Positions 33,414-46,948 of a stretch of DNA of 64,000 nucleotides are shown here, piece after piece. How positions within the stretch are numbered: position 1 is the stretch's first letter; each line of letters opens with the position of its first letter. This DNA comes from Erythrophleum ivorense. Its lineage: Eukaryota; Streptophyta; Magnoliopsida; Fabales; Fabaceae. Under the pieces are notes generated by a model. That model was not told the DNA's origin, did not search any database, and saw only the letters and a list, made by a program, of their open reading frames with translations. The stretch lies in contig JAIUCV010001087.1 of assembly GCA_026724425.1 (NCBI GenBank), positions 121,813 through 185,812 of the forward strand, in the 5' to 3' direction. The position numbers and the translations under genes are program-made.

Positions 33414-36269
33414 TGTGACAACCCTACCTTTTAATCATTGTAATTATGGTTAAATATACGATTAATAATTATTTATCAAGGTTTGAGTGGTTACAATTTA
33501 TCACATTGTGAAAATATGGGGAAAATTTGAACCTTGATGTTCGGGTCATCACCATACCACCTCAACAAAACAAAATTTGCATAAAAGAAACCCTACTACC
33601 ATAAGGGGTTTATGATTCAACCGTCCATTAGTTTCAATACCCAATAACCTCCCACAAGTGTTCCTATATCATCTCTGACCATTACCGTTGAAGTAATTGA
33701 GGTTTCTAGGTTAAAAAGAGTAGGTTGGGGACTTGCGCCATGGCCTATACCTTCCTTGCCGTGGCCAAGTTGCTCTTTGGAATCATTGGACAAATTTCAC
33801 AAATCTCGCCGCGACTATCGCCTCGGCGAGTTGGACCTTCGCCGCAGCCAGCCTACATGGCGCTGCGGTGGAAATGCTTCCTGGATCTCCCATTCTCCAC
33901 CCTTACGATTCTCGCCTCGGCGCAATATATTTACGCTGCGATGAGTTTTGCTTCTGTCCAAGCCTTATTTTATTTCCTCGACTCGCGCCGCGGCAGGGCA
34001 TAATGCGCCGCAGCAAGTTTTGGTTCTGTTACCCTCCTGGGTGATTTTTTTCACTCTGTGCTGCGGGGAGATTTCTCAAGCCGCGGTACTCCTCGCCACT
34101 GTCACTCCTTGGGCCAATTTTCTTCCCTTACGCCATGACGGGATTGGTTATGCCATGGCGCCCTTCGGCTCTGTCTCTCATTTGGCTGCGGCGAAACCTT
34201 CTTAGCTGCGGCGAGACTCCTTCCTGTGACTACATTACCCATATTTCGCCCCCTACACTCCAATTCTCATCTTAGAAACACTCCAAGTCCACCTACCCTT
34301 ATTTTATGTGATTCTAATAGTGTTTATTTATCTTATTTACCGATCAATCTGTCCATTACCATTACAAAACTTAAATACTACTTACTACTTGCCCAACTTG
34401 CTCATATCAGCAAATTTATGAATATATGGCAGCAAGAACACATGCATTAGTAGCAATTTACATCCTATGCATATTCCATAGAGATTCCATTCAACAATAA
34501 CTTATGTTCACAACCAAGGCATCATATGACTACAATTCCCATATGGTAATCCATATCACAATTTTAACAAAACTACATATATTATGCTATAAGTCCATAC
34601 ATTAATATTCAACTATAATGAGACTTAAATCCTTAACGGTTACATTCCAATCAAACAAAATATGAACGCCTACACTTGGCAACATGAATACATGATGATG
34701 CTATGCAAACTAATAACAAAATTGCATCTCTACTAAATAAGCCAGCCTAAGTATAGCCTTCTCCCATATGTTGGAGCTCATAGATTTTCATCCACTTGCT
34801 TCCCTTTATCCTTACTTGAAGAACCTTCACCTGAAATGTTAATCCCATGAAACGGGGTGAGATATAAATCTCAGTAACCAAGGCAATTCCATCATATATC
34901 CAGTTTAATTAGCATATATGCATGAATCAAAATCAATATCAGAATCATATCCATCATATCAGCAAATGAAACAATTAGCTACATGATTACTATCCCATAC
35001 TAGCAATCATATTATCACATGTTAAAGGCCATTAACACCGGGAGAGGCCCGTCCACGGCACCTACTCCTTATTGAGGACAACCGGGGCTCAGTGCATCTG
35101 GGTTTGATCATAACCCGGTGCTCGATCGAAGCACATGCACAGGTGACAACCGCACCACAGCTCCACCATGGACTCACAAAGTCCAATCACAATTCATAGA
35201 TAGCCAACCGATTCATTCAATATTTCAAATCATTCATATACAACAATATATGAAATTAAATCAAATATATACATGGAATTGATATAAACCCGGTTACCTC
35301 ACTTGTAGATAACTTTGCAACAGCCACCACAAATCCCAAATTCAGATTAAAGTGTCCTTCACCAGAAAACTCAATATTCCACCCAAAATCCTAAGCAAAT
35401 TCGTACAGAATTAATACCCATTTTATTAGTCAGCTATGGTGGTCTCAAATTAACAAATGAAGCATCAAAATGGAGGGTTTAAACTCATGCAAGGTCAGCC
35501 CTAACCTCAACTTACGAATTTCACCAAGAAAATCCCCAAATTCCTACATTTCAGATTTTTGGTAGGGTGAAAATGCTCAAAATGAAAAACTAATCAAGCC
35601 AAATTAAAGAGAAAGATGAGGGGATTAAGTTGTATAACTATTACCTTGGCTGAATCTTGCTCTAAATGTGAGAAAATATAGAATTTTTGTCCTCAACCCT
35701 AGCTTCCTTCTCAACCTCCGAATTTTGCCTCTTGAGTTTCAGCAAATGAGAAAGTGGCTGAAGCATTAAGGTTTAAGTTGGGTTTTAGTTGGGTCAAATA
35801 TAGGTCATGGGTTGCTCCAAAGTCCATCTCATAATAGGCTTCAGGTTTTTGCTTGTTGGGCCAGTTTTTAAAGTGTTGGGCTGCAGAATTTTACTAGGCC
35901 AGTTTTGTGTGCATTGGGTTGCTGAAGTTTAATTAGGTTTGGGCTAAGTTTGAAGAGCTCAAGAATTTGGGGTCTGCACAAGAGTTATTGAGCCACTTAG
36001 AAGAGTCTATGCAAGGTGGATCTTGAGCCTCCATTCCACTAAATTGGGTTAGGTCTGCACCTAACCCATTGGGCCTCCATTAGCCCCTTCTCATGAGCTA
36101 TTAATTTAAAGCCTAGATAGAATTTCTATCCCAATTAAATCTCAAACCCATTTTAATAATTTATCTCTTTAAAATCTCCATCCACTTAATTTGTCCAATT
36201 ATCCTATATTAATTATGTCTAATTAATCTAACCCTTGATTAACACCTTAATTAATTATGGGGTGTGACA
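33414..36269 (-). mobile_element. solo LTR, family C, copy 2, TSD AGTCC
   Basis: Starts TGTGACAACCCTACC, ends GGGGTGTGACA, flanked by AGTCC at 33409-33413 and 36270-36274. Length is 2856 bp. It is the same family and orientation as 17082-20056 but lacks a piece present in copy 1 around 18980-19120 (compare 35310-35340). No internal domain. It splits the integrase C-terminal region of chromovirus B1. Confidence 0.93.
33737..34215. repeat. eroded GCCGCGGC box array, family C copy 2
   Basis: Same array as in copy 1, more eroded: GCCATGGC (33737), GCCGTGGC (33758), GCCGCGAC (33808), GCCTCGGC (33820), GCCGCAGC (33841), GCCGCGGC (33986), GCCGCGGT (34080) and several GCTGCGGC. Most differences from the palindrome are TG or CA replacing CG. 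Confidence 0.78.
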
Positions 36270-36274
36270 AGTCC

Positions 36275-36625
36275 TTTCCAGATTCTTGATAAAATAGAAC
36301 CTGTGGCTTATAGACTAACCCTTCCCTCAAATTTGAGCCAAGTACATAATGTATTCCATGTTTCATAGCTCAAAAAGTACCAGCCTGACCCCTCACATGT
36401 CATTTAATATGAGAATGTGTAGTTACAGGATGATCTATCTTATATAATATCACCAGATCGAATCTTGGATGTTAGACTTAAGCAGTACGGAATAAGATGA
36501 CACCGTTAGTGAAAGTTGTTTAAGAAGGGTTATCTCCTGAGGAAGCCACCTAAGAGCTAGAGGAAGATATGAGAAAGAAACATCCAAAGCTCTTCCCACG
36601 AGGTATATTATCTAAATTTTGAAGA
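36275..36625 (+). pseudogene. pol: integrase C-terminus and chromodomain of chromovirus B1
   Basis: After the solo LTR the reading continues with FQILDKIEPVAYRLTLP, VHNVFHVS, LKKYQPDPSHVI and SPDRILDVR. A short chromodomain-like end follows: TPLVKVV then GLSPEEAT, a stop where Trp is expected, and ELEEDMRKKHPKLF (about 36500-36597). A chromodomain marks the chromovirus branch of Ty3/gypsy and directs integration to certain chromatin. Stops interrupt it. Confidence 0.82.
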
Positions 36626-36639
36626 CGAAATTTATTTAC

Positions 36640-36651
36640 AGGGGGGAGAAT
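36640..36651 (+). other. polypurine tract of chromovirus B1
   Basis: AGGGGGGAGAAT lies directly before the LTR start TGTAATATCC. It would prime plus-strand DNA synthesis. Confidence 0.85.
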
Positions 36652-37202
36652 TGTAATATCCAATTTTTGTTAAACAACAAAAATGGGTACATTTTCAAAG
36701 CAAGTCCCCTTAAATGAATTAGTTAACATCCCAAAAAATTTAAGTAGCATTCTAAACTCTTAAAATTGAGAATTATATGCTCAAATGGAAAGAAAAACTT
36801 AGCTAAAATGAAAAAATAAAATTGAACGAAAGACTTACGAAACGTAATGGCATTTTTGTAATTTTGAGTAAATTTTGGAATTCACACAGGAGCGCTTTTT
36901 AAATAAAAGTTTTAAATTCTCCGAGGTTCTCAAAGGCCCTAAAAACTATAGGAAGCCCTAGGACAGTAAAAACCCCTCCAGTGGATGTTTTCCAACGTCA
37001 ATGGATCCAAACTTTGACGTATTCTTTTAGGAAAGTTTTGGCTCCAATTTGAATGATTCCAAAGGCATTTTACAAAATTAGGAACCTAAATTTTATAATT
37101 AAAAACATGGTTCTCCAAAATGAGCTAAAACAAACCAGAAACAAAAATGCCAAAATAAAAGGGCAAAATAAGAATTTTTGAAAAGTTTTTCTTCCTCCCA
37201 CC

Positions 37203-37212
37203 TATATATAAG
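37203..37212 (+). promoter_or_regulatory. candidate TATA box of the family B LTR
   Basis: TATATATAAG stands about 550 bp into the LTR, followed by GTGGCGCTCC and a stretch like a transcribed leader. Other copies are degraded at this place (for example CTTATATGAAGCG near 43850). Confidence 0.5.
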
Positions 37213-38514
37213 TGGCGCTCCACCTCCTCACTCATTTAGACACAATTGTTTCTACCTAATTTAGAGGAAAGAGTTAGGTTTTAAGGCGCACCAAAGGTAG
37301 AAAGGTATGGAATTTCTTGGTTTTTATGTTTTCCTTTTAGCAAATCTCTTCTCTTCCATTTCCTTTTCTTTTCTATGATTATATTAAAGTTTATGAATAT
37401 GTTTTAAGAGAAAAATAGAGGGAAAAATTCGGATTTGAAGAGAGGAGGCCAAAGAAAGGAAGATTCAAGCAAGAAAACAAGAAAAAACAAGGTAAATCTT
37501 CCATCCCATGGTAGTTACTCCTTCCCTCTTCTTCTCCATATTTTGCCCCATATATGTAGCTGTAAGAGGGCTTGAATTTTAGGCAGAAAAAAGGGTGAAT
37601 CCTATGAAATTGGGTGTAGAGAATGAGAATATGCAAAGAAAACAACCAAAGAACCATTAGATTATAAGATAGGAAACTTAGGGTTTTTAGTGTTCCTTGA
37701 AAAATCCGACTTGATACCTTAATTCCTATGCCTAAATGAAAATTTAAATGAACTCCTAAGATCCCTAAAAGTCTCCCCATATACATCTTCCATGTAGAAA
37801 ACCAAGCAACCTTCCATGGAGTCCAAATGCTACCTAGTTTTGGCCTAAAGGGGATGGGACAACTAGGGAGAGTTTTAATTTGTTCGAAGCTCATTTTTAA
37901 GTCATATATGATGAGTGAAGATGAGGGAAAGTCTTGGAAAAAATTTAGAAACTATAAAAAGTGAGATGGCCTTATATGTTCCATAATATGACCTAAAGAA
38001 GCAACATGTAATTAGGTTCTTTGTTTTAATTGTGTGATAACTCCAAGAGGCTTAAAAGGAGTCAAGAATCATAAGTGAAAGGAAAGAATGGAGCCTAGAA
38101 CTTATTTGATGGGTGTTGCTTCATTAGGTGCATTCTTGGAACCATAAAGAGGTTAATAGACTAAGTTAGTGTCAAAGGAAGATGTATGGCCTTAGAATTA
38201 ATTTCATGAACCTAATTGGCTTCCATAAATAGCATTTAGGCCAAAAGAAACCAACCCCACACCTTTGTGTGTGTGAGGCCGAGGAAGGGAGAGCAAACTC
38301 AAGGAGAAAAGTGTGTGGTTGCATCCAAGGTAGCTCACTCCTCCTTCTCTCATGCATGAATATATGCTTAACTTGCCTTTAAATATGTGTATGTGTGTTT
38401 TAAGCTATGAAAAGTATTCTAGTATGAGCTTTTATTCTATGGTGCCATGATGTTACATTATGCTTTCAAATGATATTTAATATGTGTGCTTGGGTTTTCT
38501 TGAGTTTGGTGAAG

Positions 38515-38690
38515 CCAAGAACCCTTAGCCATGGTGAGGATGAGCCAAGAACCCTTAAAATTAGTTAAGACAAAGTGAAGAGTCTCCCAAGAGTGAGGTT
38601 GACTCCCAAGAGTAAGGTTGAGTCAAAAATCTCTTACAGAAATTGGTGACACAAGTCCAAAATCTATAAGTGAATGGGTGAGGCTAATTG
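38515..38690 (+). repeat. short tandem repeats in the family B LTR (B1)
   Basis: Degenerate units of the type GTGAGG(T/A)TGAGTCAAAAATC, homologous to the block at 8090-8290 but more eroded. Confidence 0.55.
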
Positions 38691-40313
38691 ACTTACTTGG
38701 CAAGCCTATGTATGCTATGTATGACTTGTTCAAATGTTAAAGATGCCTCTTAAATGATTGCACATGTCAATATGCTCATGCATGCATTTGTAAGACTTGT
38801 TTTGCATACTTTATGTATGATTGAAAGGGAGATGAGCTATTGGGATTCTTTGAATCTCATTCCCTCCTCTCCAATGTTCTAACATACTAGGTGGACCAAG
38901 TGGATAAGGTAATGGGAGCCAACAACTTGGAAGATAAGAGATTGACAACAATTTGCATAGATTTTGCTTCTTTATGGCCATATGAGTGGCAAAAGTTATA
39001 ATCCATGATTGTATATGTCCCATGACCTCATGAACATATGTAATTATGCTAATGTATCATGTACAAGTGAGAATTTATGTTGTGTGAATGTTACAATACA
39101 AATTGGGTATGTAATGGCAAGACTAGCATTATAAAAATTTATGTATGGCATGGGGTGAGAGTGTGAGTTTACAAATTCTAGGTTTTTGCACCTTGGAGAC
39201 AAGTTTAAAATGTCATTTTGGTGCAATCCCATGTGTTCAAGTGGCCACACAAGCTTGGGAAGCAAAATTGGACACTTTGATACTAGTTAAGACTATAAAA
39301 ATGACCAAACTGAAATCCTATGACACAAACTAACCAAATGGATGAATCTTCCCATGAAATTTGGCAAACATGTAGATCTTATTTAGAGGTTTTTGGGAAG
39401 CAAAGTGCAGAAAAATTAGAGTTCTACAGAATTAATTATGAATTTTCAAAGTTGGGATTTTTTTAGCTTTCTAGTGCATGTACTGTTCATATGGTCAATT
39501 TTGTGTTCTATGTCATCTAATGGCCAAATAGTGTCCAATGCTTGTGAACTTTCATAAGAATAAACCAAAGATTATAAGATTTCTGTGGCCACCAAGATCA
39601 CCTCCTTTGGAGGTCTAAGCAGAGAGTTATGAATTTTTGAATTTTAATGCCAGTATCAGTAACGCCACTTGACCTCCAATACTGTTCCATCATAATTCAG
39701 TTCCTAAATGAACTTGGTGTGATCTAGAGATATTTGTCCTTTAAATTTAACATCTATGGCTTCTTAGATTGACTAAATTTTCATGATTTGGATTTTTGTA
39801 AAATTAGTTATGAATTTCCAAAATTTATGATAGTAACCTGTGATAGTAGCCCAGATAACTGAGACCTTGAGTGCTTTTTGAATGTCAAACATCTTCTACT
39901 TGATAGTTCATGATCTAAACATATTTTTATCATAAATTAGATATCTTTATCTTTCCAGAATGGTAAAGAATGCATGATTTTAAGTTTTCTAGAATTAGTT
40001 ATGATTTTTCAAAGTTTACAACAGAAAGTGAAAAATTCTGGTCGAGGCTACACTATGATATTTTATGTGTTTCTTGCGCTTACACGAGTTCTAGGCCACT
40101 TTTGGTGATGGGGTTGAGTTATATCTATGTAATTAAATATGAAAATGTAATACATGAGTTGACATGGCCCACGAGACACTGAATGAAAATTTCATCCCCT
40201 ATGCAACGCAAAAATAGTCATTATTTTAATGTCATTTTCTTGCCTCCTTTATGAGTTGCATGGTTTAAGGCATAAGAATAGTATAAGACAAGCTAAAAAT
40301 TTATGGTGTTACA

Positions 40314-40735
40314 CTAAACAAATCCATCAAAGTTCAATTCAACTAATGTTGGAATACGTCTACTGGAGGGGCTTTCACTGGCCCGAGGCTTTCCATGGTT
40401 TTCAAGGCCTCTTGGAATCACGAAGAACTCAAAACTTTCATTTAAAAAGCCCTCCTATGAGAATTTCAAAATTTGCTCAAAATTATGAAAATGTCATTAC
40501 GTTTTGTCAACCTTCCATTTAAATTCATTTTTTCATTCTAGCTCCATTTTTCTTTCCGTTTGAGCCTGGGATTCTCATTTTTAAGAGTCTAGAATGCGAC
40601 ATAAATTTTTTGGGACCTTAAATCACTCTTTTTGGGGGACTTCCTTTTGTATCCAGTGAATTTTCTACATTTATAGAGAAGCCTTACATTACGTTTCTCA
40701 TATTTTCTCTTGTTTTCAAAGAACCGGATATTACA
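40314..40735 (-). mobile_element. 5' end of a reversed family B LTR
   Basis: Read on the minus strand it starts TGTAATATCCGG at 40735 and follows the first ~420 bp of the family B LTR (compare 36652-37040), up to the point where the B1 LTR ends. The natural reading is that B1 inserted into this LTR, whose other part lies beyond the left edge of the window. Confidence 0.82.
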
Positions 40736-41534
40736 GTGGGGCATCAAGGAGGAGATGATGACATATCAGTTGTATTGACCAAGTTTAGAAAGGTTGATCC
40801 TTCATTGTTATTAGGGGAGTTGGACACTGAAAAGGCTTAGAGATGGTTAATGCAACTGGAGAAAATTTTTGAAGTTATGACATGCAGTACAAAGCAAAAG
40901 GCTAGATTGGCTATCTACAAGTTGAAAGATAAGGTGGAACATTGATGGTGGAATGCCTCTAGGTTGTTGACTTCAAAAGGGTACCCTTGACTTAGGAGAG
41001 CTTTCAAATCACCTTTAAGAGCAAATACTTTCCACCATTAATTAGAGCTGATAAAGAAGCTGAGTTCAATTTCCTTGAGTAAGGTGAGATGAATGTGGAT
41101 TGATATATAGCAAAATTTATCCAGTTATCACATTTCTCCTTATACTTGAAATAGTTTGATGATAAACCCTAAAAGGCTAATAAGTTTGAGACGGGGCCTT
41201 AAACCTAAATTAAAAGACAAGATTGCACCCCTCCAAATCCGTAATTTTGATGAGCTAGTAGGGAAATTTAGGGTATCTAAAAGGACCTTAATGTAGAGTA
41301 AAGCTAAAAGAAAGAAAACAATAGAGGACAAGTGTGATCAAGGTGTGGAGCCTTCTAGGGGCGAAAGCAAGAAGTGAATTAATAGTGGTAGTGGCTCTTA
41401 GGGTAGATGGCCATCCCCAAAAAATGTCCCTCAAAGGAAGAATATAAGACCTCAAAAGAGTTTAGCGAGTGCTCCATCAGTATGTAGTAAGTGTGGGAAG
41501 AACCATGAGAGTGGACCATGCTCCGTGTGCTATA
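40736..41534 (+). pseudogene. gag: gag of chromovirus B2, first part
   Basis: Gag core of a second Tekay-like element: FRKVDPSLLLGELDTEKA, stop, RWLMQLEKIFEVM (about 40770-40880), then RGLKPKLKDKIAPLQI (about 41195-41242) and the zinc knuckle CSKCGKNHESGPC (about 41486-41524). Stops are frequent, some where Trp is expected. The start is missing, cut by the reversed LTR. The sequence is cut again at 41534 by a solo LTR and resumes after 57104. Confidence 0.8.
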
Positions 41535-43250
41535 TGTAATATCCTGTTATAATAAAAGTCATAAACTAAAGAGATTATAAAAGAAAGCCCCCTAAATGGA
41601 ATGATTGGAGGCCAAATAAAATTAAGATGATAGTCTAGACTTTTGAAAATGAGAATATAAGGCTAAAGATGCCTGAAAATTAGAGCTAGAATAGTTAAAC
41701 AAAATTAGGCGAAAAGGTAGTGAGATTTTTGTAATTTTGAACAACTTTTAGAAAACTCAAAAGAGGAATCTTTAAATAAAAAATGGAGTTTCTTGGGGTT
41801 CTCAGAGGTTCTAAAAATCATAAGAACCCCTAGAATGGTTAAAACTCTTCTAGTATGCATTCAGAGCATTGATTGACTGAAACTTTGACTGTTTTGTTTT
41901 AAAAAGTTTTAAATCCAATTTGGGTGAAACCAAAAGTATTTGTGAATTAGAAAACCTAAATTTTATGATGAAAAAGACAGTTTTCAAAAAGAAATTGAAA
42001 TGAGCTCAAATAGAAAGAACCAAGAAAGGGGATAAAATGGGAATTTTACAAAAGTGTTATAACTTGGCTTTTTGCTTCTAATTTCCACGACCTACACTCT
42101 CCCTTCATTTCCATTGACTTTATTCTGTCTCAAACTAGGTTCTATGACACCTTGAAGTGGCACACAAGAAGTATAACACCATCACATACTATATGGTATA
42201 ACTTACTATGTTAGGAAACCTTGTACTTACTGTTAAGAAACCTTGTTGATAAAGTCTCGGATTTCACATTGCAGAATACAAGATCTTGTTGAAAAGACCC
42301 TCGACCTTGTTGAAAAGATATTATCTTCGATCTTATATTGACAAGGTTTGATGCCGCTTTATCCTCTGCAACTTATCTAAATAAACTCATGCATATCAAT
42401 TATGGGATTTCAAGCAAAAATTCACATCCATTCATAGCTTTCAACACCTAAATCAGGCCACTCATGGGTCAATTTAAGCTATGAGGATCTAACCTTCATT
42501 ATTTCTTTTCCTTAATTTATTTTTATCATAAACATGTTTGTTCATACTCATTTTATCATATTTAGCTCGTGGAACACACAAAAGCTTCATAGGACCCGAA
42601 ATGACAACATGCACATAACTTCTACACTAACTTTGAAAATTCATAACTTGAGTTATACAATTCCAAATCATGCAAATTAGGTGTCTATGGAAATCTTAGA
42701 ATGTGAACTACATGTTGTAAGAATTTTAGGCAAAAGTGGATTCATTTGCCCTACAATAACTCTAGTAGAAATGGAGGGCATATGACAGACCTGAATTTTA
42801 AAAACAGATATCTTGAGCTACACAACTCCCAATTAGGTGATCTTAGTGGCCATGGAAAGCTTATAATGTCATATACATGTCTATAAAGTCTCATGAGCAA
42901 ATGAGCTTATTTGGCCCATGAAAAGCATGGTATATTAGTGGATGCTATAGTACTCAGATACAATTAGACCTTTAACTTCAAAAACTCATAACTTCCTCTA
43001 TACAACTCCTTTTTATACAAACTTAGTGGCCCTAGAAAGCTTGTAATTCCAACTATATTCTTGTAAAATTTCATGACCATTGGAGTTCATTTGGCTCTTT
43101 AAATTCACTAAAAACTAGAACTGCCATATGAACAATACCAAGGATTATTCTGCATAATTTTTGAAACTTTGGAAATTTATGGAATATTCTGTGGACCTTT
43201 AAAAATTATGGTTTTTGGCTTAAGAAAAAACTCTCTTAAGGAGCTATATA

Positions 43251-46200
43251 TGTAATATCTAGTTCCTCAAAAATAAGAGAAAACACGAAAAATGTTACGT
43301 ATGGTTTTTCTGTGAACGTATGAAATTTCACTGAATATAAAAAGAAGTCCCCCAAATAGAGTGATTTGAGATCTATTAAAATTAGAGTAATATTTTAGAC
43401 CTTAAATAATGAATATAGGAAGCTAAAGGTGCCCCTCTAAAATCGAAGCCAGAATAGCTAAATGAAATTTTACGAAAATGTAATAGAATGTAATGGCATT
43501 TTCATAATTTTGAGTAATTTTTAGAATACTCACAAGAGGACTTTTTAAGTGGAAAATTTGAGTTATCTAGGTTCACAGAGGCTTTGAAAACCATAAGAAG
43601 CATCGGGATAGTTAAAACCCCTCCAGTATATGTTTTTTAATGCTAGTTGACCCGAACTTTGACCCTTTCGCTCGAGAAGGTTTTAGCTCCAAATTGAGTG
43701 ATTTCAAAGGCATTTTATAAGTTAGAGAATCTAAATTTTATGATGGAAAGTCGGTTCTCAAAAGGGAGCTAAAACAAACTTAAAACAAAGAAGCCACGAA
43801 AAGAGGACATAGATGGAAGTTTTATAAACAAATTTTAAGACACTTGGCCTTATATGAAGCGTCCCCTCTTCCCCTTCTTGGAACTAACTTAGTTGCTGCC
43901 AAACCAGAAGAAGTTTTGCCTCAAGGAAACGCACAAGAGAGGAGAGGAAAGAGGAAGGAGGAATTCAAGAAAAAAGTAAGAAAAGTGTGGGATTTCATGC
44001 TCCTTCCTTTGGTAAACTTGTTCCTCTTATTCTCCTCTTCATTCCTATAGTTTTAATAGCTCATAGGGGACTGGTTTATGGCTGGTTCAAAGGGAGGAAG
44101 ATAGAGTGTGAAGGAAAGAAGCCTACCAAGTGAAAGAGCTCTTGAAATTGTCAAGAACCAAGATAATTTTCATGGCTTAAATTGTATTTCTTAGTTGCTC
44201 TTCTCCTAGGGTGGTTCGGCCAATGTAGAGCCTAGCCACTAGAGAATAAATTTTGGTTCTAGCAAGGGAGAATCATAGGTTTTGGACTATAGGAAGCTAG
44301 AAGATGCAAAGAAATTGGAAGAAAACCTAGTACAATTCAAGATAGAAAAGTTAGGGGTTTGTGAACACAACTTAAATTCTAATTTTATTTAAGGATTCCC
44401 AAGCTTATATGAATATTTGCATAAGTCCTTAAGACCCCTAGGAAGCTTTTCAAGTGGCCTCTCTTTCAAGAAAAAATTTGAAACTCCAAGGATTTCAATT
44501 ATGGTGCTTGTCTTGTCCTGAACTAGAAGTCACACCTAGAGATTGTTTTAATTCCTTCCAAGCTTAATTTTGTATCATATATAATGGGAGAGTATGAGAG
44601 GAAGTATTGGAAAAATTTTAGAAGTCATAGATAATGAGATGAAGCTATAGGTTCCATATTATAACATAATGAAGCAACACATAGCTAGGCTCCTTAAAAT
44701 AATTGTGCGATAGCTCCAAGGAGTCTAAATGGAGCCAAGATTCATAGATTAAGGAAGAGAATGGAGCCAAGATTATATTTTCCCAAGGTTGCTTCATTAG
44801 GTGCCTTATGATACTATAATTGAACCATTTGAGCAACCAAGTTATTCTAGTGTGTGTGTGACTTTAGTAATTATTCCAAGAGTATAATTGGATCCATTTT
44901 ATGTGATTAGGCCAAAGGAGTCAAGCTCCACCTCTTTGTGGGTGTTTGGCCAAGGGAGAGGAGAATTCAAAAGGTTAAAGTGTGTTATACACGCAAGGTA
45001 GCTCTCTCTCCTTTCTCTCATACATACTTGGATGTTCCCTTGTCTTTGAATGTGTGTGTATATATTTAAGCCATGAATTATGTTTCTAGCAAGTATTTAA
45101 ATGTCATGGTACTATGTTACTATGTTTATGTGTTTGTAAGATGTCTTATGTATCTCTTTGGCTTGCTTGAGTGTGTGAGGCCAAAACTCCCTTAATTAGG
45201 ATAAGGATGAGCTAAAAGTCCCTAAATGTTGGGTGAGACAAGCTAAAAGTCTCTAAAAGGAGTGAGGCTTAGTCAAAAGTCTTTTGAAAGTGGGTAAGGC
45301 AAATCTAAAAATCCCAAAGAGAATGGGTGACCAAACTATTGTCTTGGCAAGCTTATATATGGTGATTATATGTTCTTGAATGAAAGAAATCATGATTTTA
45401 AGAAAGCCTTGCATGCATTTCTAGACTTGAGTTTGCATCCATATTGTGTGGTTGAAAGGGAAAAGAGCTATTGAGATTTTTAGAATCTCACTCTTCTCTC
45501 TCCATTGCTCTAACATGTCTAGGTGGATTAAGTGAGCAAAGGAATGGGAGCCACCAAGCATAAAGGAAGGAGATTGACATAGAAATGTATAAATTGCCCA
45601 TTTTGTATCCATTTGAATGGCATGAGATGTAATCCAATGATGTATATGACCTATGAGCTTATAAATACTTGTAAATGTATGGATATATTGTATATGTATG
45701 AGAACTAGAACTATATGATGATATTTCATGATTTTGGTAATGAATGGCAAGAGTAGCATATATGTAACCTTATGTATAGCTTGGAGTGGAAGAGTGAATT
45801 TGTGAGATCTGGGTTATTAGACCTTTGAGACATATTTGATAGAGTATTTTGATACTTTATCATGTGCTCATGTGGCCCTAGAAGTAGAAGAAGCAAGTTT
45901 GGACCCATTGGGACCCTTTTAGAAGCCAAAATGTGACATTTTGCAATCCTATGTCAAGATTTGACCAAATGAACGAATTTTCTTATAAAATTTGACATGA
46001 ATATAGATATTGTTTAGAGCTTTTTAGGAAGATATAGGGCATAATATTTAGAGCTCTATCAAAATATTTGGTGAATTTTCAAAGTTGGCAAAATTTTTCA
46101 TTTTGGTACTGTCACTGTGCATTATGGACAGAAATTTCATTTCTATCATCCATGGGGCAAATGGTATCTAATAACTATGAAATTTTACATGGAGAAAAAA

Positions 46201-46948
46201 TACAATACAATGATCTTTGCCAACTAGAATCACCTCAATTGGAGGTCTAGAGAGGGAGATACATTTTTTTGAATTTTTAGGCCTATTCCAGGCACACAGT
46301 CAGACCTTTGGTACTGTTCTATTGATTTTTAGGGTCTAAATGCTTCCGAATTGATCTGGAACTAATTTTCTTCTCTAGTTAATATCTTTAAATTTCCAAA
46401 TTGGTATATTTCTCCTAAATTGGATTTTTGTGGAATTAATTATGAATTTTTGAAGTTTATATCAGTAACTTGTATCACAAACATTGGACAGTCTGACCTT
46501 TGCTACTTTTCTATTGTCAAACGTGGTCCATATGAGGTTTTTCATGGCTTGTAATTATTTTTAGCATAAATTAAACATTCATAGATTTCCAGAATGCTAT
46601 GATTTGTAATATTTTTATTTATTTAGATTTAATTATAATTTTTCAAAGTTGCCCTAGAAATCTATCACCTGGAACCTGAGATGAATAAGCCATTTTTTTT
46701 GGTTTTTGCCTCCATATCCTTGGTTCTTGAATTGCTTGATGATGAATATGAATTTTATTGGTGCTAATTAAAATGAAAGAGATATGGATGGGATCATAAG
46801 GCCCATGGGGCATGAAACGAAATTTTTGGGCCCTACACAACGCGTAAAAATTGTATTATTTTTATTCATTTTCTTTGAAACCTCAAGGGGACCTTATGAG
46901 TTTAAGCTTGAAAATGAAAGTATGAAGCTAATAAATTATGGCATCACA
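43251..46948 (+). mobile_element. solo LTR, family B, TSD ATATA
   Basis: Starts TGTAATATCTAG and ends TTATGGCATCACA, flanked by ATATA at 43246-43250 and 46949-46953. Length is 3698 bp. It contains the family block GAGCTATTGAGATTTTTAGAATC near 45467 and short repeats near 45180-45335. No internal domain. The ORF at 43844-44050 and others inside are not recognisable proteins. Confidence 0.9.

Larger units (their letters stand above)
36652..40313 (+). mobile_element. 3' LTR of chromovirus B1, family B
   Basis: Begins TGTAATATCC after the polypurine tract and ends TTATGGTGTTACA; 3662 bp. It shares its end with 28243-28994 and its whole length with the solo LTRs of the family. A short-repeat block lies at about 38515-38690 and the GGGATTCTTTGAATCTCA hairpin-like block near 38839. 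The base after it begins a reversed family B LTR fragment; the expected target duplication is CTAAA (40314-40318). Confidence 0.9.
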
